Part shown: piece by piece, positions 32,849 to 40,965 of the stretch | How positions within the stretch are numbered: the stretch's first letter is position 1 | Layout of the letters: each line of letters starts with the position of its first letter | DNA from: Priapulus caudatus | Taxonomy: Eukaryota > Priapulida > Priapulimorpha > Priapulimorphida > Priapulidae | Assembly: GCF_000485595.1 (NCBI RefSeq) | Contig: NW_014577166.1 | Location: forward strand, 112,812-153,776 | Direction: 5' to 3' | DNA length: 40,965 nt | Position numbers and translations under genes: made by a program | Notes under the pieces: generated by a model | The model's input: only the letters and a program-made list of their open reading frames with translations | The model's database searches: none | Told to the model about the DNA's origin: nothing

Positions 32849-32886
<38 letters not shown>

Positions 32887-32900
32887 CACACGCACGCGCA
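32849..32900 (+). repeat. (CGCA)n microsatellite
   Basis: About ten near-perfect CGCA units, with ACAC variants at the end. Confidence 0.92.
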
Positions 32901-33280
32901 CGTACACCATGCATTAGATTCAGAGTTGCGCTCAAGTGGCATGCTCAGTAAGTAGTACGATAATGATTGCCCGGGAATGTAATCCAAATATTGATATCAA
33001 TCTGGCTCGATAATAAAACATCGCCTGCAGCATTTCTTCTTCTAGGAGGATCGAAGCAATGTTGAACCCCTGATGGTGTAATATGCATAATAATTAAAGA
33101 TCGATCCATCAGATCAAATAACAAATCAATAAATATATCACTTTCGCCCACACCAAGTCCCCCTTTTCCCATTTGATGTATATAATATTCGTTTGGCTGT
33201 GTATATTGATCAAACCTAAGAGAACGGTCTCTGTCCAAAATGTTCGCACAGATACATGTAGCTAAAGAAACGGTGATCAC

Positions 33281-33665
33281 TCAGACTGTGTGTGTGTGTG
33301 TGGCGGGGTACGGGTTGTTGCCGCCGCGCCTGTGCGCTACGTTCGTGGTGTGCGCGCTTGCGTGTGTTTGCGTCATCGTGCGTGCGCTTGCGTTTCAGTG
33401 CGTGCGTGCGTGGCATGAGTGTGTGTGTGTGTCGTGTGTGTGTTTGTGTTTGTGTGTGTTGTGTGATGTGTGGTGGTGTCGTGTGGTCGTGTGCCGTGCG
33501 TGCTGTGTCGTGCGTGCGTGCGTGCGTGCGTTGCGTATTCGCGTGCGCTGCGGTGCGTGCGTGTCCGTTGCGTGCCGTGCGTGCGCTGCGTGCTCGGGTG
33601 CGCTGCGTGCGTGTCCGTGCGTGCTGTCTTTGTGTGGGGTGATGTTGTTGTTTTGTGTGTCGCTG
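33281..33665 (+). repeat. GT/GTGC-rich low-complexity region
   Basis: TG dinucleotides and GTGC tetranucleotides with many interruptions. Overlapping long frames on both strands (Cys/Val/Arg-rich or His/Thr-rich) come from the repeat. Confidence 0.85.
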
Positions 33666-34062
33666 TGTGACTTCAGTATATCAATGCAATCACGCATATA
33701 GATACATTGGCACTCAATCAACACTAGTCATCATGTACTTCAGTCGCACTTGAGGTGGCCAAATCTTGTGTTATGTTAAAGGGCCGGACACACTAGGCGA
33801 TTTAAATCGGGGCACTAAATCGGGCGACTCACATTCCGCGCCGGATTCGTCCGCCCCCCCCCCCCCCGCTCCGATTTCGTCGCCGATTTAATCGACCATA
33901 GATCAAAAACGCTTTTTGATATTATCGGTGCGATTTAGTCGCCGATTTAGTCGCCGATTTAGATCGCCTAGTGGATCTCGCGAGGCCGGCGATAAATCGC
34001 CAGCGTTGTTCAATGAACTGTACGTAATAGCGATGTTTATGTTTAGTATGTCATGTCATGCT

Positions 34063-34711
34063 AATAGCAATGCCACGCACGCAACGGCACGTGTACGTGC
34101 ATCACGCACGCAACGCACGCCTGTACGTGCAACACGCCACGCACGCTATGCACGCACGTCGTACGTGCCACACGCCCACGCCGCACGTCACGCTGCACAT
34201 GGCACTGCCACGCCACGTACGCACGGTGCTACCTGCCACACACACACGCACGCACGTACGCAGCACTGCACACATGCACACACGTGTAACCTGCACACCG
34301 CACCACGCACCGCACGCACGCACCACATGCAGCACACGTGCACACGCACGCACGCACCACATGTACGCACGTGTAAGTGCACACCGCACCACGCCCCTAC
34401 GCGCGCTTACGAACGCACCGTGTACGCTACACACGCACGGCACGCACGCCCCACGCACGCACGCACGCACGTGCTTACTTGCCACACCGCACGCAACGCC
34501 CACGGCACTGCTGCGGCACGTGTTACGCTGCTCACACGCCACACATATCGTCACGCACGTGTTACGCACGCGCACGCACGCCACCGTACGCCACGTATAC
34601 CGTGCACACGCACGCTTCTACACACGCACGCACACACGCACGCACTGCACGCCACGTTTTACATACACACGCACGCTCGACACATTTAATGCACGCAGGT
34701 GTACGTTCACA

Positions 34712-34742
<31 letters not shown>

Positions 34743-34760
34743 CCGCACGCACGTTATTAC
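34063..34760 (+). repeat. (CACG)n satellite block 1
   Basis: About 700 nt of CACGCACG units with GTAC, CACAC and AACG variants, directly after the ATGTCATGTCATG motif of the host element. All long His/Ala/Arg/Thr frames here are artefacts. Confidence 0.88.
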
Positions 34761-35280
34761 GTTGCTACATGCATGCACGACTAGGCGATTTCACCGGCGA
34801 TTTTAGTCGCTGCCGATTTAATCGCCTAGTTCGTTCCACTCGACTCGCGCGATACTAATCGGGTCGTTAGTCGCCCGATTAGTCACGCCGAATTTCATAT
34901 CTGCCTTAAGTGCTGTTCGGCCTACTAGACGCTATTAAATCGGCGCGACTGTAAGGGCCGGCACACACTTAGGCGATTAAATCTGGCGGCCGACTTAAAA
35001 TCGCTTGGGAAATCGCCCCTAGGTGTCACTCAATCGCCGCGCCGATTTAGTCTCGCCGATTTATTCGCTCCGATTCATCGCACTGATCAAAAGCGTTTTT
35101 GATATTTATCGGCGGCGATTATTTCAGTCGCGCCGCATCAAAATCGCCTCAGTGTGTCGGGTTCGGCGATTTTAGTCGCCTCGATTGGACAATTCAATCA
35201 GCCAATCCAGAGTTGTTCAATGATAATGAACGTAATAGCGATGTTCATGCTTTTTAGTATGTCATGTCATGGTAATAGCG

Positions 35281-36065
35281 ATGCACGCACGCACGAACGT
35301 GTACCATCTGCACACTGCGCGCCCACACACGCACGCACGCACCGTGTACGTGCACACGCACGCCAGGCACGCTATTGCCACGCCACGTGTTACCGTGCAC
35401 TACGCCACGCAGGCACAGTACGCACGCACGCATGCACGCAGTACGTGAACGTGTACACGCACGCACGCACGTATATGTGCATACGCCGCTCGGTCACGCC
35501 ACGTATACGTGCACACGGCACGCACTCACTGTACCCTGCCACAGCACACGCCACGCACGCACGCACGCACGTTGTACGGCCTCTGGTGACACGCACGCCA
35601 CTCACACACGCACGCAGGCACGCACCGTGTACGTTCACACGCGAGCACGCACGTCACGCACGCACGCATGTCGCTACAGTTTAAGTGCCGCACACGCTAC
35701 GCACGGACAGCACGTTGTACTTGCACGACGCCACGCACGCACGCACGCGCGCACGGTAGTGTACACGCACACATGCACGCACGTTACGCACGCACGCCAC
35801 GCACGTATACCTGCACACGCCACACACGCACGCACACACGCACGCACGCACACACGCACACACGCCCACCGCATGCCCACGCCGTTTTACATACACACTG
35901 CACGCACGGCATGCATGCCGCGACATGTGTACGCTGCACACGCACGCACGCCACGCACGCACGCACGTCTACAGTGCACATGCGATGCACGCACGCCACG
36001 TGTACCTGTACTACACACGCACACCGGGACGCACGTACGCCACCAACGCACTCATGCACACACGT
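35281..36065 (+). repeat. (CACG)n satellite block 2
   Basis: About 785 nt of the same CACGCACG repeat, again directly following the GTCATGTCATGGTAATAGCG motif, so the microsatellite and its flank were copied together. Confidence 0.88.
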
Positions 36066-37337
36066 GTAAAATTCGCCTAGTGTGTTCCGTGTCTATCTCG
36101 CCTCGCTCAAATAATCCACTCGGACTCGCACGATAGAATTCGCGGCGATTTCGCAGTTCCTGCCCGATTTAGTCCGCCCGATTTAATCAGACAAGAATAG
36201 ATAGATACAACATCGAATAAACAGAACGAAAAGAAATAAAAGAAATACGAGGCAATAATAAATAATATCAGAGAGACCGATAAAATATACGGACAAGAAC
36301 AGTTAACAATAATCGACAAAGGCATAAATTAGAAAAATACGACCTAAGTGATGACTTCCAGTCAGTACCTCGGATCTGCCGCCAGATTATAGTCGCCCGA
36401 TTTAATCGCATACGCATATTAATCGCCATAGATCAAACGTTTTGATATTGATCGGATGCGATTAATTAGTCAGTCGCTCGCTAAATTTAATCGCTAGTCG
36501 TGTCCGGGTCGGCGATCAACAGTCGCCGCATCTGTACCAATTCACTCAGCCAATCAGAGTTGTTCAATGAGACTGACTTAATTCAGACACGATGGGCAGA
36601 TTCAATGGCAGCAACCGTGGTCCTCACGACCAACAGTTGGCCAATGTTGATCACTTTGAGGGAGGCGAAGCCCCCCCTCTTGCTAACGATACTGTCCTTG
36701 TCTGAGTTACAGGATCACAGAACGAAGAGAGAGGACCGTGAAGGTTTCGATGGCCGAGCGAACGACTCGGCGTCCACCGGTATGACCGGGCGGGGAAAAT
36801 TGCTCATAACAATACACCGCGTACTGTAGGCCTTAAATATTAGCACTCAGTTGACAAAAATACAAGTCTCGCGCTTCGTCCTACAAGATTCAGTCACGAT
36901 CCCGTTTATAGTTTTGTTACTACTGGTGTGGGGGTCCGAATTACATCGGAGTTCTTCGTGATCATTACTCTCGTTTGCGCGCCTGCCGTAGTGGCATTAA
37001 TCGCAAGATAGAAAAATTCGGCACGATCCTTTTCACGAAGATATTCAACGTCGCACTTTCTAACAATAAAAACTTTTTTTCACGAATCGTATACATAAGA
37101 ACAAGTGTGTACAGCTACATACCTCACTACACAATAACCTTCGTGATAAAGACTCTTCTTGACTTGTGAACATTGTCTTGCTATTACTATAGGGATTCAT
37201 CATAATAATCAAGTAGTCGACCATAAAGAAGTAGGAACCTCGCCGTCAAAACAATCGCGTGATGTGTCCACTCGACTCGCGCGATAGAATCGGGCGATAA
37301 AGTCGCCCGATTAAATCGCCTAGTGTGTCCGGCCCTT

Positions 37338-38544
37338 AGCAGCTTTTAGGCTTTTAGCTTTTCCGGCTTTTAGGCTGCTTTATTATCGGAGATATCGTGT
37401 GTGTACCTAGATGTGTGTACCTAACATTTAACATTTAACGTCTAACACTTAATTTTAGCACAGGTATACATTTATCATGCTTGGTACGCGGGTACTATAG
37501 CTGTTTTAAGGTCACATTGATTTTGTCACGTCCAGTATGCATGCATCTACTGAGTAAATGGATAATTATATTGTTCTCTGGCCAATAAATATTTTACAAT
37601 TGATCTAGATCTCTTCAAATATATTTCTAAGTACTATACATATAAAACATAACAAATAATTTCATACAATTTTAGACCGTTTTAAAATTATTTTTGAGAT
37701 TATTTTAACTTTTTAACAGTAAACTAATCATCCCATGTAGTAGTTGTCTTCTGTACGAACTTCTGCTCCAATGATCTATATATCACACGCAGTCACCAGC
37801 ATATACTGGGGAAAGGGATGGGAGCGTGGGTGATTTAGAGAATAAATCTGTGCACAGTCTGACCGACATACATGATTTAGAAACGTGGTGGCAGATTTGC
37901 TATCTACAGATATAGCTGTAGATAGCTGTAGATAGCTGTATATATGAAAACGCTGCTCACACAGAGATGGTCTGATGTGGTCTAAAGTTCAATTCTGTGC
38001 GTCGCGATAGGTTGCAAGCACCTCTAGCAGTAGCAAGCAAACACTGCGAAGGCCGTAGGGTTCGTGCTGAGCCGATGAGAGAGAGAGAGAGAGAGTCGTC
38101 CCTCCACACAGAGCGTATATCAGTGTGAGGTTGGGTCGGCAGTACGTGAGAAGGGTTGGAAGGCATCGTACGTGGCAGCTGCAGTGAAGAGTTGACACCG
38201 TCTCCAGCTGTTACGCAAGTAAGCTAACTAACTAATGCTCGCGCGGGAATGGTCTCCCCTCCCCCACCACCCCCCGCAGCGTTGCTCCGGCTGCAATTAG
38301 TTTGATTGGCTTAAAAATACAAATGATCTATTTTGTTGTTAAATTTATTTTGTTGTTAAATCCTGAGCATACGTAAAAAAAAGCGTTTAAATATAGCGAT
38401 TACTAAAGCAGATGCCACTAATTTCGGAATGACTCACTATAATCAGCACGCTTACTCACTTATTACCCATATTATATCAAGTGTTAGTGTTATTAATACC
38501 TTGAATATATATCTTGATATATGTATATATAGAGAGAGGGGAAG
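37338..38544. other. Intergenic, AT-rich
   Basis: Nothing coding recognised. A short (GA)n run lies at about 38078-38095. A donor-like TTACGCAA followed by GTAAGC at 38219 could end a leader exon, but nothing else supports one. Confidence 0.45.
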
Positions 38545-39053
38545 AGAGAGTGAGTCACCGCCGAGTGACGATACCAGAGCCGACCCCGACGCCTCCCCCC
38601 GCTGCGCGCGAGGATGAGCGCGGCGGTCCCCGGGCGCCGCTCCCCGGAGAGGCCCCCGCTGCCCGCGCCGCTCGATGCGCCCACGCGTGCGTCCCCGCAA
38701 CGGCTTCCTCTCGTCCTCGGCGGCTCCCCGCCGCCACACGCGGCAGCGACGCCAGCTCCCCCGCGGAAGCCCCCACCGCTCCGAATCCCGACGCTCTCTC
38801 TTCTCGTCACCGTCTCTCTCTCTCTGCGTCTCCTGTCGTCCCAACGCGGGCGTCCTCTCTCCCTCCGACCAAGCCACCTTTCTCGCCACGCCTCCTAGCA
38901 GAGGCGCCCCGCCCGCCCGCCTCAACGACGCACACCTCGCTCTCTCACCACGCGGGAGCCGGGCAGGTTCGAGACACGATGCTCTGTAGCGTGGCGGCTA
39001 CGATCGCCCGACGGCACACGGACCCGATCGTCGACCGCCCGATCGCTCGGTGA
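38545..39053 (+). other. GC-rich, exon-like Pro/Ser/Ala-rich block of uncertain status
   Basis: Composition changes abruptly to GC-rich. Three forward frames are open for 85-180 codons; the longest reads ...TPTPPPAAREDERGG...SPPTKPPFSPRLLAEAPRPP... and stops at 39051. A donor-like GGGCAG/GTTCGA sits at 38966. It could be a CpG-rich promoter or 5' UTR exon upstream of the SLCO gene, or an exon of an unseen gene. No frame is clearly better, so I do not call a protein. Confidence 0.3.
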
Positions 39054-39359
39054 TCCGGCCGACGGCCCGACCGAGGACCCCAGCCTCTCTCTTCGTCATC
39101 TCTTCTCGATCGTCCCCCAGCTCAGGCACCGGCGGTGCTCGCCCGGCCAGCTCTCGCCCTCATCTATGATAGCTACGTCCACACTATATAATATATACCA
39201 CTATATAGTATACATATATATATATATTGCTTGCCATCTCCTCTGCGGCCGGACCGGGGGAGGAGAGGGCGAGCAAGAGCACATTGCGAGAGACGAACGA
39301 CGAAGGCGACAGACGAGAGAGAGGATGAGCTATGCAGGGAGGGGCAAGAGGGAGAAATG

Positions 39360-39515
39360 AAGAGACGAGGAGAGAGAGGAGAGAGAGGCGAGAGAGGGAG
39401 TGAGAGAGAGAGGAGAGGGGAGAGCAGAGAGAGAGAGAAAGAGAGAGATGGGAACAGAGTACCTTGGTGAGAGAGGGAGCGAGAGAGAGAGATACTGTGT
39501 GAGAGAGAGAGATAC

Positions 39516-39556
<41 letters not shown>

Positions 39557-39675
39557 GAGAGGATGAAGAGAGAGAACCGCAGAGAGATACTGTGAGAGAT
39601 AAGAGAGAGAGAGAGAGAGAGAGAGATACAGTGAGAGAGAGAGAGAGATACCGTGAGAGATACCGAGAGAGTAAG
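39360..39675 (+). repeat. (GA)n purine tract upstream of the SLCO start
   Basis: About 300 nt of GAGA with GATACTGTGA-type units recurring (39492, 39512, 39585, 39625). It ends about 100 nt before the SLCO ATG. Long Glu/Arg frames and the opposite-strand Ser/Leu frame are artefacts. Confidence 0.92.
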
Positions 39676-39771
39676 ATATCGACACTAACAATGCACTACA
39701 GGAATCGTCGCTGGCAGCGAGACGCCCCTCCACTCGTGCCGACGCTGCTCCGATGAAGCACACCCGCGACA

Positions 39772-40450
39772 ATGTCTAGCAAACGCCCGCAGCGGCTGCA
39801 GACGAGCGAGTCTGCGAAGAGCCTCGACGACAATGAGCACGCGAACCCGACCGTCTGCGGCATCGAGATGAAGGGCGAGCACGAGGACTCGCCGTACGGA
39901 TGGGGGCGGCTGCAGCCGTCCTGCTTGCAGGGCATGCGCAGCGTCAAGTGGTTCCTCTTCTGGATCTGCTGGGCCGGCGCGCTGCAGGGCATGATCGTCA
40001 ACGGGTTCGTGAACGTCGTCATCACGACGGTGGAGAAGCGCTTCTCGCTGAGCGGCGCCGAGGCGGGCCTCATCGCCAGCTGCTACGACATCGCGTCCGT
40101 CATCTGCGCGCTGCCCGTCAGCTACTTCGGGGCGAACGCGCACCGGCCGCGCTGGCTCGCTCTCGGCACGATCGTGATGGGCATCGGCGCGTTCGTCACC
40201 AGCCTGCCGCACTTCCTGACGGCGCGCTACGAGCCGAGCGTGGCGGCGGTGAACGGCAGCGACAGCCTGTGCGTGCTCGGCGGCAACGCGACGGACGTCT
40301 GCGACGAGGCGGACGCGTCGCTGCGCGGCTACAAGTACGTGTTTTATCTCGGCCAGCTGCTGCACGGCGCCGGCGCGTCACCCTTCTACACGCTCGGCAT
40401 CGCCTTCCTCGACGACAACGTGCGGCCGAAGCTCGTGTCGCTCTACGTCG
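39772..40450 (+). CDS. Organic anion transporter polypeptide (SLCO/OATP), first coding exon, partial
   Basis: Encodes the N-terminal 226 residues of an OATP, a 12-helix plasma-membrane transporter for amphipathic organic anions such as steroid conjugates and thyroid hormones. Order: cytoplasmic N-terminus (1-56) with GWGRLQPSCLQ; TM1 about 59-80 (WFLFWICWAGALQGMIVNGF); TM2 about 97-119 (AGLIASCYDIASVICALPVS); HRPRWLALG into TM3 (about 127-147); an extracellular loop with Asn-Gly-Ser and Asn-Ala-Thr glycosylation sites (about 161 and 172) and two Cys; TM4 about 187-212 (GQLLHGAGASPFYTLG). The PSCLQ, NGFVN and PRWLALG blocks resemble SLCO4A1/4C1-type members. The ATG is fixed by an in-frame TGA 15 nt upstream. 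The exon ends TACGTCG/GTGAGT in phase 1; the other helices lie beyond the window. An acceptor-like CACTAAC...CTACAG at 39681-39701 suggests a 5' UTR intron. Confidence 0.93.
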
Positions 40451-40965
40451 GTGAGTGCGGGGACGGTCGGAGAGGGAGGAGGGGTGGGGTTATATTGTCG
40501 AATTTCATATATTATAGTTTTTTTAAATTTTTATTTTTTTATATATTATTTAGGATGCGGCGAAGGGTTGGAAGGGTTTACATCGGCAAAGACGGATTAA
40601 GAAGTTTTTTTATGTGTTATTTTCTCCGTCCTGTTTTGGCTTCTCCTTTATCACTGAGTCGTTAAATTCTTCGGCATTGCTGGGGTTTTTCGCTAGCAAT
40701 TAAAGTTTGTCGGGGTACTCGCTGTCTTCCGGTTGAGGTTGTTAGCTTTGCACCGTTGCGAGTTCATTTCGAGTTAGTTTATGTTACGACCCTAAAGAAG
40801 TACGATTTGATATGACAGTGTGCAAATAGAATACGCACAGAGCGTGGCGAACTGAGGTAGACTGTTTTCTAGTTGGCCGTTCCTAAAAAGTTATTTAACA
40901 AGTGAATTATAGGTCATCTAGGAAGATTAGCGTAGCAAGAAGCTGGGTGGGCTTACGCACATTTT
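40451..40965 (+). other. First coding intron of the SLCO gene, partial
   Basis: Starts with GTGAGTGCGG. AT-rich; no further exon appears before the window ends. Confidence 0.85.

Larger units (their letters stand above)
28990..33280. other. Long AT-rich intergenic region without a recognised gene
   Basis: AT-rich with scattered small frames of random composition. It includes a GA-rich tract (30612-30925), a G/T homopolymer block near 32574-32588, and (CGCA)n at 32849-32900. No RNA gene, exon pair or transposon protein was recognised. Confidence 0.55.
33779..37337. mobile_element. Nested/tandem non-autonomous DNA transposon array (3.6 kb)
   Basis: Bounded by inverted termini: AAGGGCCGGACACACTAGGC at 33779 and its reverse complement ending at 37337, about 26 bp matching. 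Internal GGCGATTTA/TAAATCGCC motifs recur many times. Internal termini-like sequences recur at about 34771, 34820, 34956 and 36075. A subunit (GTTGTTCAATGA...GTATGTCATGTCATG) is repeated at about 34004 and 35211, with a partial third at about 36558, giving a period near 1.2 kb. No transposase frame is recognised. (CACG)n fills two of the segments. Confidence 0.75.

Noticed and set aside
34058-36136. Several 130-266-residue His/Ala/Arg/Thr frames on both strands
   Set aside because: Produced by the (CACG)n microsatellite, which is open in several frames.
39173-39772. 199-residue Ser/Leu-rich minus-strand frame
   Set aside because: Translation of the opposite strand of the (GA)n tract.

Overview
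This window is nuclear DNA from an animal, most likely a marine invertebrate. Its genes have spliced, GC-rich coding exons set in AT-rich introns full of microsatellites and short inverted-repeat elements. A run of ten Ns at 28456-28465 and stretches with long-read-style indel errors show it is a draft assembly. I cannot name the species.

1-21166 (+ strand) is the 3' part of a vinculin gene. Six exons at 16657-21166 encode the proline-rich hinge and the whole actin/PIP2-binding tail, ending in a TrpTyrHis C-terminus. One of these six, a 45-nt exon at 18946-18990, is probably alternatively spliced. No part of the vinculin head domain is present, so the head exons must lie before position 1. 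Between the missing head and the hinge exon lies a chain of same-strand exons (1621, 1755, 3067, 4421, 5653-13513, 15000 and 15388). They encode low-complexity Pro/Ser/Gln/Arg-rich protein, and every boundary is in phase 1, as is the 5' edge of the vinculin hinge exon. The simplest reading is a very large, modular, probably alternatively spliced insertion (about 2,900 residues if all is used) into the vinculin hinge. A nested separate gene is the main alternative. The centrepiece is a 7.9-kb exon containing two tandem copies of a roughly 3.3-kb coding unit, each ending in a KSPVTSAG minisatellite. Parts of this exon are error-laden, so the frame as given is broken in several places.

21167-38540 is mostly non-coding: a (CAGG)n tract just after the vinculin stop, candidate poly(A) signals, a small unrecognised ORF at 23805, and several non-autonomous DNA transposons. 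These are a 75-bp element with a 7-bp target duplication at 27116, a large foldback at 27794-28455 mirrored across the N gap, and a 3.6-kb nested array at 33779-37337 filled with (CACG)n. A CCAAT-bearing block at 26380-26769 ending in a good splice donor could be a distant promoter and leader exon.

38541-40965 holds a GC-rich exon-like block of unclear status, a long GA-rich purine tract, and the first coding exon (39772-40450) of an organic anion transporter polypeptide (SLCO/OATP, closest in feel to the SLCO4 group), which continues beyond the window. Nothing suggests a functional link between the vinculin and SLCO genes beyond adjacency.
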